Assembly (NCBI GenBank): GCA_029560805.1
Contig: JAKQKE010000209.1
Coordinates: 1-40,079, forward strand
Length of the DNA: 40,079 nucleotides
Direction of reading: 5' to 3'
From: Spirochaetota bacterium
GTDB lineage: Bacteria > Spirochaetota > Spirochaetia > Treponematales > UBA12059
Below are positions 6,910-14,167 of this stretch, piece by piece. The notes below the pieces were generated by a model, which saw nothing but the letters and a program-made list of their open reading frames with translations, ran no database searches and had not been told where the DNA came from. Each line of letters begins with the position of its first letter. Position 1 is the stretch's first letter. The translations under genes were made by a program, and so were the position numbers.

Positions 6910-8697
6910 TTATTTCTTCACGACGGCGCTGAACTTGCAGGCCTTGAAGCACTCGCCGCACTTGATGCACTTCGATGCGTCGATGGTGAATTTCTGCGTC
7001 TTGTCGCCGGTGATGCAGTTGACCGGGCACTTGCGGGCGCAGAGCCCGCAACCGATGCACTTGCTCTTGTCTATGCTGTAGACGACGAGATCCTTGCACT
7101 TGCCGGCGCGGCACTTCCGGTCGACGATATGCTCGACATACTCGTCCCTGAAGCGCTTGATGCTCGCGAGCGTCGGGTTCGGCGCGGTCTGGCCGAGCCC
7201 GCAGAGGGCGGCTTTCTTCATCGCCAGGCCGATCTTCTCGAGCTTGTCGAGGTCATCGAGCGTGCCCTGGCCCTTGGTGATCTTGACGAGTAGGGCGTGC
7301 ATCTGGTTCGTGCCGATGCGGCAGGGCGAGCACTTACCGCAGGACTCGTCGACGCAGAACTCCATGTAGAACCTGGACACGTCGACCATGCAGTCGTCCT
7401 CGTCCATGACGATGAGTCCGCCGGAGCCCATCATCGAGCCGAGGGAGGTCAGGCTCTCGTAGTCGATCGGGGTGTCGAGGAATTCAGCGGTGATGATGCC
7501 GCCGGACGGTCCGCCGGTCTGGGCGCCCTTGAACTTCTTGCCGCCCTTGATGCCGCCGCCGATGTCGAAGATGATCTCGCGGAGCGTCGTGCCCATCGGG
7601 ACCTCGACGAGGCCGGAGTTGTTCACCTTGCCCGTGAGCGCGAACACCTTGGTGCCCTTGCTGGTCTCGGTGCCGATCTTGGCGAACCATTCGGCGCCCT
7701 TGGTGATGATGACCGGGATGTTGGCCCAGGTCTCGACGTTGTTGATGATCGTCGGCTTGCCCCAGAGGCCCTTGACCGCCGGGAACGGCGGGCGCGGGAT
7801 CGGCATGCCGCGGTTACCCTCGAGCGACTGCAGCAGGGCCGTCTCCTCGCCGCAGACGAAGGCGCCCGCGCCGAGGCGGATCTCGATATCGAACGAGAAG
7901 CCGGTGCCGAGGATGTTGTCCCCGAGGAGGCCGTACTCGCGGGCCTGCTTCAGCGCTATCTTGAGCCGCTCGATGGCGAGCGGGTACTCGGCGCGGATGT
8001 AGACGAAGCCCTTGGTCGAGCCGACGGTGTAGCCGCAGATCGTCATCGCCTCGATGACCGAGTGGGGGTCGCCCTCGATCGTCGAGCGGTCCATGTAGGC
8101 GCCCGGGTCGCCTTCGTCGGCGTTGCAGACCACGTACTTCTGGTCGGCCTGGACGCCCTTGGAGAACATCCACTTGCGCCAGGTCGGGAAGCCGGCGCCG
8201 CCGCGCCCGCGGAGGCCGGAAATCTTAAGCTGCTCGATCACGTCGTCCGGCTTCATCGACGACAGAACCTTCTCGAGAGCGGCGTAGCCGTCGCGGGCGA
8301 TATACTCGTCGATGTTCTCCGGATTGATCACGCCGCAGTTGCGCAGGACGATGCGGAACTGCTTCTGGTAGAACTGGATGTCCTCGACCTTGATGCGGTC
8401 CTTCTGCCTGTCGTCCTTGTAGAGCAGGCGCGCGACCTCGCGGCCCTTGACCACCTGCTCGGCGATGATCTCGCGCGCGTCCTCGGGCTTGACCTCGACG
8501 TAGAACGACTCGGAGGGCAGGACCTTGACGATCGGGCCCTTCTCGCAGAAACCGAAGCAGCCGGTCTTGACGATCTGGACGTCGTCCTTGACGCCCAGCG
8601 CCTCGGCGCTGGCGATGAGTTCCTTGTAGATGTCGTCGGCGCGGCTGGATTCGCATCCGGTGCCGCCGCAGACCAGTATGAAGTTCTTGTACGCCAT
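6910..8697 (-). CDS. hydB: NADH-binding hydrogenase subunit, NuoF-like (HndC/HydB type)
   Basis: This 595-residue flavoprotein subunit links NAD(H) to the hydrogenase. The domains in order are: an N-terminal thioredoxin-like 2Fe-2S module (CGGTGCESS...KTGCFGFC, residues about 10-55); a NuoF core with the FMN/NADH loop GRGGAGFPTWRKW (about 175-187) and NADEGDPGAYMDR; an SLBB-type segment; the N3-like 4Fe-4S motif ESCGKCSPCR...CGLGQTAPNP; and a C-terminal two-cluster ferredoxin domain (CIGCGLCARKC, CIKCGECFKAC). This is the full domain set of bifurcating-type HydB/HndC rather than plain NuoF (about 430 residues). It is flanked by the 2Fe-2S protein (16 nt upstream) and hydA (12 nt downstream). 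Confidence 0.95.
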   Translation of the reverse strand: MAYKNFILVCGGTGCESSRADDIYKELIASAEALGVKDDVQIVKTGCFGFCEKGPIVKVLPSESFYVEVKPEDAREIIAEQVVKGREVARLLYKDDRQKDRIKVEDIQFYQKQFRIVLRNCGVINPENIDEYIARDGYAALEKVLSSMKPDDVIEQLKISGLRGRGGAGFPTWRKWMFSKGVQADQKYVVCNADEGDPGAYMDRSTIEGDPHSVIEAMTICGYTVGSTKGFVYIRAEYPLAIERLKIALKQAREYGLLGDNILGTGFSFDIEIRLGAGAFVCGEETALLQSLEGNRGMPIPRPPFPAVKGLWGKPTIINNVETWANIPVIITKGAEWFAKIGTETSKGTKVFALTGKVNNSGLVEVPMGTTLREIIFDIGGGIKGGKKFKGAQTGGPSGGIITAEFLDTPIDYESLTSLGSMMGSGGLIVMDEDDCMVDVSRFYMEFCVDESCGKCSPCRIGTNQMHALLVKITKGQGTLDDLDKLEKIGLAMKKAALCGLGQTAPNPTLASIKRFRDEYVEHIVDRKCRAGKCKDLVVYSIDKSKCIGCGLCARKCPVNCITGDKTQKFTIDASKCIKCGECFKACKFSAVVKK

Positions 8698-8713
8698 GAT
8701 TTCGGCCTCCGCC

Positions 8714-9109
8714 CTATTTCTTGACGATATCGACCGCGGGCCGGTCGTAGATGTGGTTCTCGACGAGCGTCTTGCCGACGACGTGCTTGACGACGATATC
8801 GCGGGCGGTGGCCGCGTCGACCCTGCCGTAGATCGTGGCCGGCATGCCGGGCATCACGACCTCGACCGTCGGCTCGACGTGGCAGAGGCCCATGCAGCCG
8901 GTCTGCCTGATGATCACGTCGCCGGACAGCTTGTTCTCGTCGATCGCCTTGACGATCTCGTCGAAGCTCTGCTTCGCGCCGGCGGCGATACCGCAGGTGC
9001 CCATGCCGACGATGATCTGTATGCTCTTTCCTTCGACGTCGCGTTTCTGCATATCGCCCTTCTTCTCCTCGCGGAGCTTCCGGAGCTGTTCAAGGGTCAT
9101 CTTTGCCAT
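8714..9109 (-). CDS. Thioredoxin-like 2Fe-2S hydrogenase subunit (HndB/HydD type)
   Basis: This 131-residue protein starts MAKMTLEQLRKLREEKK at ATG 9109, preceded by AAGGAAG. Longer upstream in-frame readings are ruled out because they run through the GHKL gene in another frame. The pattern VGMGTCGIAAGA...RQTGCMGLCHVEP supplies the four Cys of a thioredoxin-fold 2Fe-2S ferredoxin. In Desulfovibrio the equivalent subunit is HndB, and a similar small protein is encoded in the Acetobacterium hyd operon. It probably relays electrons or stabilises the complex. It lies 17 nt after the ATPase gene and 16 nt before the NuoF-like gene. Confidence 0.9.
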   Translation of the reverse strand: MAKMTLEQLRKLREEKKGDMQKRDVEGKSIQIIVGMGTCGIAAGAKQSFDEIVKAIDENKLSGDVIIRQTGCMGLCHVEPTVEVVMPGMPATIYGRVDAATARDIVVKHVVGKTLVENHIYDRPAVDIVKK

Positions 9110-9126
9110 ATGAATGCTTCCTTTCG

Positions 9127-9666
9127 TCACGAGGCCTCGTGAGAGGCCAGGAATTCTCGGACCGCTACCAACGCGCTCGCGTCGTCCAGGGGCCCTGCGG
9201 CCTCGAGTATCTCGGACCGCCTGATCTCGTAGTCGACGCCGCGGGCCGGGGCCCGTCGCCGTATCACCAACTCGTAGTCGCCGTCGAAGCACATCGCCGA
9301 TAGGAAAAGGCCGGGTAGATCCCCGAGCGGCGGCGTATCGACGCCGTCTACCGGGAAGCCGAACGAGACGCGCGTACCCGAACCCTTGCGGGAGGAGATC
9401 CGGAAGTCGCCCCCGGCCTGCTCCGTCGCCTGGATGAGGAACGGTAGCCCTAGGCCGACCTTCCTCCTGGCGTGCTTGGTCCCGTCGGTATAGAACGGGT
9501 CCTTGGCGCGCTCGAGCTCGCGTTCGTCCATGCCCTTGCCGTCGTCCTCGACCGTCGCCTCGATGGATCCGCCCGATTCGACGACGTCGATACCGACGTT
9601 CGCCGCTCCGGCCTCCACAGAATTCTGCACGAGGTCGAGCAGAAAGTCGCAGACGGCGAAGTGCAC
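9127..9666 (-). CDS. GHKL ATPase domain protein in the hydrogenase operon
   Basis: This 179-residue protein consists of a histidine-kinase-type ATPase fold: N-box DLVQNSVEAGA, G1 DDGKGMDE, G2 GLGLPFL and a closing GSGTRVSFGFP. There is no dimerisation/phosphoacceptor (DHp) domain and no transmembrane segment. The extra C-terminal ~65 residues are unassigned. GTG 9666 lies 6 nt after the NuoE-like stop, so translation is probably coupled. Similar small ATPase genes are known between the nuoE-like and 2Fe-2S genes in several anaerobes' hydrogenase operons (for example the extra gene of the Acetobacterium hyd cluster), but I know of no established role. Anti-sigma-factor-like or assembly roles are guesses. 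Confidence 0.85.
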   Translation of the reverse strand: MHFAVCDFLLDLVQNSVEAGAANVGIDVVESGGSIEATVEDDGKGMDERELERAKDPFYTDGTKHARRKVGLGLPFLIQATEQAGGDFRISSRKGSGTRVSFGFPVDGVDTPPLGDLPGLFLSAMCFDGDYELVIRRRAPARGVDYEIRRSEILEAAGPLDDASALVAVREFLASHEAS

Positions 9667-9672
9667 GGGCGC

Positions 9673-10152
9673 CTAGCCGAGGCTCTTGTACTTGGCGATG
9701 ATCTCGGGGACCTGGTCCTTGGTCAGCTTGCCGTAGACCTCGTCTCCGACCATGAGCACGGGCGCCAGGCCGCAGCAGCCGACGCACCTGACCGCGTCGA
9801 TCGAGAAGAGCCCATCCTCGGTGACCTCGTGGCCCTTGATGCCCAGGATGCTCTCCGCCTCGTCGACGAGGCCCTGGCCTCCCTTGAGGTAGCAGGCGGT
9901 GCCGAGGCAGATTGACATGCGGTACTTGCCGGGCTTGGTGGTCTTGAAGTAGTGATAGAACGTGATCACGCCGTAGATCTTAGCTAAGGGCATGCTCAGG
10001 TCCCTCGACAGCCGTTCCGCCGCTTCGCGCGGAATGTAGCTGAACTCCTGTTGGACTCGATGAAGGATCATGATCAAGTTACCAGGCTTGTCCTTCCACG
10101 TTTCCACGAAGCTCTGGAGTTCTTTCGAGAACTCGATTTGAGCCACAGCCAT
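9673..10152 (-). CDS. hydC: NuoE-like 2Fe-2S hydrogenase subunit (HndA/HydC type)
   Basis: This 159-residue subunit is the first gene of the operon. ATG 10152 is chosen because AAGGGGGGAA is ideally placed upstream; the frame is open further up but only through the promoter region. The N-terminal helical bundle (LIMILHRVQQEFSYIPREAAERLS, then IYGVITFYHYF) and the thioredoxin-fold 2Fe-2S site SICLGTACYLKGG...VRCVGCCGLAPV are diagnostic of the 24-kDa NuoE family. It transfers electrons between the NuoF-like flavin site and the rest of the complex. The next gene begins 6 nt after the stop. Confidence 0.95.
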   Translation of the reverse strand: MAVAQIEFSKELQSFVETWKDKPGNLIMILHRVQQEFSYIPREAAERLSRDLSMPLAKIYGVITFYHYFKTTKPGKYRMSICLGTACYLKGGQGLVDEAESILGIKGHEVTEDGLFSIDAVRCVGCCGLAPVLMVGDEVYGKLTKDQVPEIIAKYKSLG

Positions 10153-10170
10153 TATATTCCCCCCTTGTTG

Positions 10171-10190
10171 ATCGATATATATATATCGAT
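10171..10190. promoter_or_regulatory. 20-bp perfect AT palindrome in hyd operon leader
   Basis: ATCGATATATATATATCGAT is a perfect 20-bp palindrome, with GTT/AAC outside it extending the symmetry loosely. It starts 15 nt downstream of the -10 box and ends 8 nt before the ribosome binding site, so a protein bound here would act as a roadblock. It does not match the Rex, Fnr or Crp consensus known to me. Confidence 0.5.
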
Positions 10191-10204
10191 AGTAACAGCG
10201 GTTA

Positions 10205-10233
10205 ATTGTACCCGGTCGTCCCATAAACTTCAA
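10205..10233 (-). promoter_or_regulatory. Sigma-70-type promoter of the hydrogenase operon
   Basis: On the minus strand TTGAAG (10228-10233) and TACAAT (10205-10210) are separated by exactly 17 nt. Transcription would start near 10198, giving a leader of about 46 nt that contains the AT palindrome and a strong Shine-Dalgarno. Confidence 0.7.
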
Positions 10234-10420
10234 TCGGGTATGGTCCTAGAAACGCCAAAAAGCACTTAAAATTTTAGTATTTAATCTCGAAATTTCATAT
10301 AGCGAAATATACCAAAGCGAAGAAGCGTGAAACGCGGACGAGAGCCGCGGCGTTCCAGAGGCTGTCCGAGGGCTGATGGCGATGGAAAAGAACGGGGTCT
10401 GCTGTTATTATAGGAGCATG
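10234..10420. other. Divergent intergenic region, hyd operon / cyclase
   Basis: This 187-nt gap separates the hyd promoter from the cyclase gene. Its left half is AT-rich (about 10252-10312), unlike its surroundings. A candidate -10 box TATTAT (10406-10411) with TGGAAA (10383-10388) 17 nt upstream points toward the cyclase; it also precedes AGGAG (10412-10416). No gene is supported here: minus-strand frames across it are by-products of the GC-rich cyclase gene. Confidence 0.5.
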
Positions 10421-11989
10421 ATGGCAAAAAGTCTAAGCGCTTCCGCCGGGGTAATGCTCCCGGCCGAGTCGCCATGGTTGCTGGCCTTTTGGGCGGCGTT
10501 GCTCGCGTTTGCCCTGGCCCTAGGCGTTTATCGGAAGCAGACGCGCGTCTACGTCGCCGCGGCGTCGTTCTTCGCGGCCATGGCGGCGTCGCAGCTACGC
10601 GCCATGGCACCAGGACTGTCGGGCTCGCTCGAGGCCGCGCTCGGGATCCTATCCGTCGCGGCGCTCGGCGCGTCGAGGGCGGCCCTGGCCAACGCGGCCG
10701 ACAAAGCCTGCGACGGCCTGACTCGCCGTTCATGGCGTTTCGCTTCCTACGCCGCGGCCGGGCTCGTGATCGCGATCGCCGTGGCCGATTCCCTGCTCGG
10801 CCCATCGTTGGACGCGACCCTCCAGACCGGCTGCGTCGCGGTTCTGGCCGCCCACGCCACGCTTACCATCCCCTTCGTCGTCGCGGCGGCCAAGGAATCG
10901 CCGGCCGCCGTCCGGCTACTCGGCGGGGCCATACCCTGGGCTATCGCCTGGCTGGCCGCCGCCGTCCTGGCCCTGGCGCGCGCAATCGGCCTGGATCTCG
11001 GCGTTTCCCTCGACGGCTACGCCCCGATAGCTTTGGCGGCGGCCGACGGCTTGGCCGGCGCCGCCCTGATGCTCGCCGCGATGATGGAGCTGGCCAAGCC
11101 GGCGCCGGAGGATACCGCCCTCGACGAGTACGCCGCCAAGATGGACGCATCCATCAAGCGCTTCATCCCCGTGGAATTCCTCGAGCACTTGGAAATACAG
11201 GACTTCTTTGACCTGAAGCTCGGCGACCATGTACGTAAGGACATGACGATATTCTTCTCGGACATCCGCGCCTTCACCGAGCTATCGGAGCAGCTGACGC
11301 CGGAAGAGAGCTTCGCCTTCATCAATTCGTACCTGTCCCGCGTGGTGCCCGTCATCAACGCCCACGACGGCTTCATCGATAAGTACATGGGCGACGGCAT
11401 CATGGCGCTGTTCGCCAAGAACGGCGGCGCCGACCAGGCCGTCGAGAGCGCCGTGGAGATGCAGGCCAAGATGATCGAGTACAACGGCCACCGGGCGAAC
11501 ATGAATTATAGGCCGATCTCGATGGGCATAGGCATCCACACGGGGCCGCTGATGCTCGGCGTCGTCGGCGTCTCCGACCGGATGGAGGGCACAGTCATCT
11601 CCGACGCTGTCAACCTATCGTCGCGCCTTCAGAGCATAGCCAAGGCCTTCAATATACCGCTCGTCATCAGCGAACGCACCTTCATGCAGCTCGACGACCC
11701 GGGGCGCTACAAGTACCGCTTTATCGGCAAGGTGCGCGTCAAGGGAAAGGACGCCCCCGTCTCGGTCTTCGAGATCTTCGACGGGCTACCCGAGGAGCTG
11801 TTCGAGCGCAAGATGAAGTCGAACACCTTCTTCGAGCAGGGCATGATGGCCTACTACCAGAAGGACTACTCGCAGGGCGTCTTCTACTTCAAGCGCGCCC
11901 TGGAGTCGGTGCCCGACGACGGCGCCTCCCGCTTCTACCTGGAAACCTGCCTGCGTAAGGCCATGTCGCCGAAGCCAACTGAGAAATGA
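10421..11989 (+). CDS. Membrane-bound class III adenylate/guanylate cyclase
   Basis: This 522-residue protein has about seven hydrophobic segments in the first ~220 residues, then a class III cyclase domain (about 250-440) and a short C-terminal TPR-like helix pair (FEQGMMAYYQKDYSQGVFYFKRALE). The two metal-binding Asp are present in FFSDIRAF and DKYMGDGIMALF, as are the GIHTGPLMLGVVG strand and the DAVNLSSRLQ helix carrying the Asn/Arg transition-state residues. It should make cAMP (or cGMP) at the inner membrane in response to a signal sensed by the 7TM region. ATG 10421 is 4 nt after AGGAG; the adjacent ATG 10418 is equally possible and would sit 6 nt after the TATTAT -10 box. The stop lies 11 nt before the GH42 start, suggesting co-transcription. 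Confidence 0.88.
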   Translation: MAKSLSASAGVMLPAESPWLLAFWAALLAFALALGVYRKQTRVYVAAASFFAAMAASQLRAMAPGLSGSLEAALGILSVAALGASRAALANAADKACDGLTRRSWRFASYAAAGLVIAIAVADSLLGPSLDATLQTGCVAVLAAHATLTIPFVVAAAKESPAAVRLLGGAIPWAIAWLAAAVLALARAIGLDLGVSLDGYAPIALAAADGLAGAALMLAAMMELAKPAPEDTALDEYAAKMDASIKRFIPVEFLEHLEIQDFFDLKLGDHVRKDMTIFFSDIRAFTELSEQLTPEESFAFINSYLSRVVPVINAHDGFIDKYMGDGIMALFAKNGGADQAVESAVEMQAKMIEYNGHRANMNYRPISMGIGIHTGPLMLGVVGVSDRMEGTVISDAVNLSSRLQSIAKAFNIPLVISERTFMQLDDPGRYKYRFIGKVRVKGKDAPVSVFEIFDGLPEELFERKMKSNTFFEQGMMAYYQKDYSQGVFYFKRALESVPDDGASRFYLETCLRKAMSPKPTEK

Positions 11990-12000
11990 TGGGGGATACG

Positions 12001-13998
12001 ATGAACCAACCTGGGCTCGAATTCGGCGTCGACTGGTATCCGGAACATTGGGACGAGAACCGTTGGAGAACCGACGTCGAGCGCATGGCCGGCTACGGCT
12101 TCTCGTGCGTCCGGCTGATGGAATTCGCCTGGACCATCGTCGAGCCGGAGCCCGGGCGCTTCGACTTCTCGCTGTTCGACCGGGCCATAGGCTTATTGGC
12201 GGAGGCCGGGCTCAAGGCGATCGTCGGGACGCCGACCGCGACCCCTCCCCATTGGCTGTCGGATCGCCCGGTCTTCCGGGTATCGCCGACCGGTGCGTCC
12301 CACGCCTACGGCACCAGGCGCAACCTGTGCTACAACGCGCCCGAGTATCGGGAGGCGTCCCGGAGGGTCGTCGCGGCGATCGCGAAACGCTACGGCGGCG
12401 ACACGCGGGTGGCCGGTTTCCAGATTGACAACGAGATAGGCCACGAGACGTCGGATCGCTGCGTCTGCGAGCATTGTCGCCACGAGTGGCCGCATTGGCT
12501 CGAGCGGCGCTACGGCGACATCGCTAGCCTGAATCGCGCCTGGGGCGCCGTATTCTGGAATACGAGCTACGCGAGCTTCGACCAGGTACCCATGGCGTCC
12601 ATCCAGCCATCGACGATACAGAACCCGGCCCTGGTGCTCGACTACGACCGCTTCAGCTCCGACTCGGCCGTCAGCTTCGCGAGGGAGCAGACCGACGCCC
12701 TGCGCGCCGCTTCGTCCCCCGGTCAATGGGTCACGACGAACCTGTTCCCGCCGCCCCTGTCCAACGCGATCGATATGGAAGCGCTGACGGACGGCATGGA
12801 CTTCGCCTCGTGGGATAACTACCCGGTCTGGGGCGACCAGGATGAGCCGCTACCGTGGCAGTTCAACGCGACCGCCCAGGCCTACGTCCGAGGACTACGG
12901 GACAACGTCCCGTTCACGGTGATGGAGGAGATGTCAGGCTTCCAGGGCCACGTCTGCCTCGGTCACCTGCCTCCGGAACGCCAGGTCGCTCTTTGGGCCG
13001 TCCAGGCCGTCGCCCGCGGCGCGAACCGCGTCGTATTCTTCCGCTGGCGCACCGCTCCCTTCGGACAGGAGCAGCTGTGCCACGGCCTCGTCGACGGCGA
13101 CGACCGGGAGACGGAGCGGCTACGGGTGATCGCCGCGACCATGCGCCGCGCCAAGGCCGAGTTGTCGTCTCTGGCTTCGGTCCCGGTCGAGAGTCCCGTC
13201 TGCCTAGCGTATTCCAAGGACGACGCGAGAGTCCTGCGGGAGCAATACCTGTCCAAGGGGCTACTCCTTCGCGTCTCTCCGACGGTCCAGGCTGGCTACG
13301 ACAAGGAGCTCGCCTCGTGGTACGCGCCGTTCCCGACGCTCGGAGTCGGCGCCGACGCGGCCCCGATAGGATCGCTCGAGCCCGAGCGCTACCGCGTCAT
13401 ATCGCTACCGCTCTACCAGATGGCCGACTCCGCAGTGGTCGACCGGCTCGGCCATTGGGTCGAAAGCGGCGGTAGCCTGGTCCTCGGCTATCGAGCCGGC
13501 GCCCGGGACGCCCTCGACCATAACGTCGAGGCGACCCTACCGGGCCTGTTCGCCGAGCTGGCGGGCATCAGGGTGCCACGCTTCGAGTCGCTCAACGAGA
13601 CGAGCGCCGCCCTGCGCGTCGGCGTCGTGCCAGGCCGCGGCGGCGTCTGGGCCGACATCATCGAGCCGGACGGCGCCGAGACGGTGGCCGTCTGGACCGA
13701 CCGTTCAAAGTTCTATCGTGGCAGCCCGGCCGTCACCGTCAACCGGGTCGGCAAGGGCCTCGTCTGGTACCTCGGCACCAGCCCGAACCCGATAGCGATG
13801 CTGGCCCTGTACCGGCGTATCCTCAAGGCCGCCGGCCTGTGCCCGCGTTTCGCCGGCGCAGACGTAGAGGCTATCGAGCGCCGCGACACCGACGGTAAGA
13901 CGTGGCGACTGGTCTTGAACCATTCGCCGAGGCGCAGACGAGCCTACGGGGCGACGCTCGAACCCTGGGGCTGGGTCAAGTTGCCCGTCAGCGAATAG
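12001..13998 (+). CDS. GH42 beta-galactosidase
   Basis: This 665-residue glycosidase of family 42 has no signal peptide, so it is cytosolic. GVDWYPEHWDENRW opens the TIM barrel. The acid/base is Glu145 in QIDNEIG and the nucleophile is Glu309 in TVMEEMSG. Cys110 together with CVCEHC (Cys154, 156, 159) forms the structural zinc site described for Thermus A4 beta-galactosidase. A central glutamine-amidotransferase-like trimerisation domain (about 390-600) and a small C-terminal beta domain follow. It cleaves terminal beta-galactosides. ATG 12001 follows GGGGGA by 4 nt; an in-frame ATG at 11986 overlapping the cyclase stop is less likely. The link with the cyclase gene suggests, but does not prove, shared control. 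Confidence 0.93.
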   Translation: MNQPGLEFGVDWYPEHWDENRWRTDVERMAGYGFSCVRLMEFAWTIVEPEPGRFDFSLFDRAIGLLAEAGLKAIVGTPTATPPHWLSDRPVFRVSPTGASHAYGTRRNLCYNAPEYREASRRVVAAIAKRYGGDTRVAGFQIDNEIGHETSDRCVCEHCRHEWPHWLERRYGDIASLNRAWGAVFWNTSYASFDQVPMASIQPSTIQNPALVLDYDRFSSDSAVSFAREQTDALRAASSPGQWVTTNLFPPPLSNAIDMEALTDGMDFASWDNYPVWGDQDEPLPWQFNATAQAYVRGLRDNVPFTVMEEMSGFQGHVCLGHLPPERQVALWAVQAVARGANRVVFFRWRTAPFGQEQLCHGLVDGDDRETERLRVIAATMRRAKAELSSLASVPVESPVCLAYSKDDARVLREQYLSKGLLLRVSPTVQAGYDKELASWYAPFPTLGVGADAAPIGSLEPERYRVISLPLYQMADSAVVDRLGHWVESGGSLVLGYRAGARDALDHNVEATLPGLFAELAGIRVPRFESLNETSAALRVGVVPGRGGVWADIIEPDGAETVAVWTDRSKFYRGSPAVTVNRVGKGLVWYLGTSPNPIAMLALYRRILKAAGLCPRFAGADVEAIERRDTDGKTWRLVLNHSPRRRRAYGATLEPWGWVKLPVSE

Positions 13999-14019
13999 AC
14001 GGAATAAAACGGATTTGCC

Positions 14020-14153
14020 GAGGCGACGAAGAGGAAAAAGGATACGAGATACGAAAGGGGAAGTCTGAAGAAAGAGCTTTAAGGCTTTTGGTCCTTTCAA
14101 AGCTTTTCTCTTTCTCTCCTCTAATACTCGTATCCTCTTCACCGCCTTAGGCG
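14020..14153. repeat. Long imperfect inverted repeat between convergent genes
   Basis: This 169-nt gap (13999-14167) has a purine-rich left half and a pyrimidine-rich right half that form an imperfect palindrome. GAAGAGG...GGATACGAG (14028-14047) pairs with CTCGTATCCTCTTC (14127-14140), and inner AGAAAGAG pairs with CTCTTTCT. The RNA would be one long hairpin on either strand, probably a shared terminator for the GH42 gene and the lipoprotein gene. No coding sequence is supported. Confidence 0.55.
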
Positions 14154-14167
14154 TTTAGATCTATCGT

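Noticed and set aside
5164-8724. Long open frames on the plus strand opposite hydA and hydB (709 and 475 codons)
   Set aside because: They are antisense to strongly supported Fe-S proteins, have Leu/Asp/Ala/Arg-biased low-complexity translations, and have no ribosome binding site or motif. They are a GC-skew by-product.
8714-9787. A 357-codon frame that would fuse sequence upstream to the 2Fe-2S protein
   Set aside because: The upstream part overlaps the GHKL ATPase and NuoE-like genes in the wrong frame and is Arg-rich. ATG 9109 with AAGGAAG is the real start.
10171-10190. AT palindrome read as a Rex or Fnr/Crp site
   Set aside because: It lacks the TTGTGA/TCACAA half-sites of Rex and the TTGAT-N4-ATCAA of Fnr. 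Only a generic operator call is supported.
10281-10805. A 174-codon minus-strand frame across the cyclase 5' region
   Set aside because: The translation is Arg/Pro-rich without family features, and it is antisense to the membrane domain of the cyclase.
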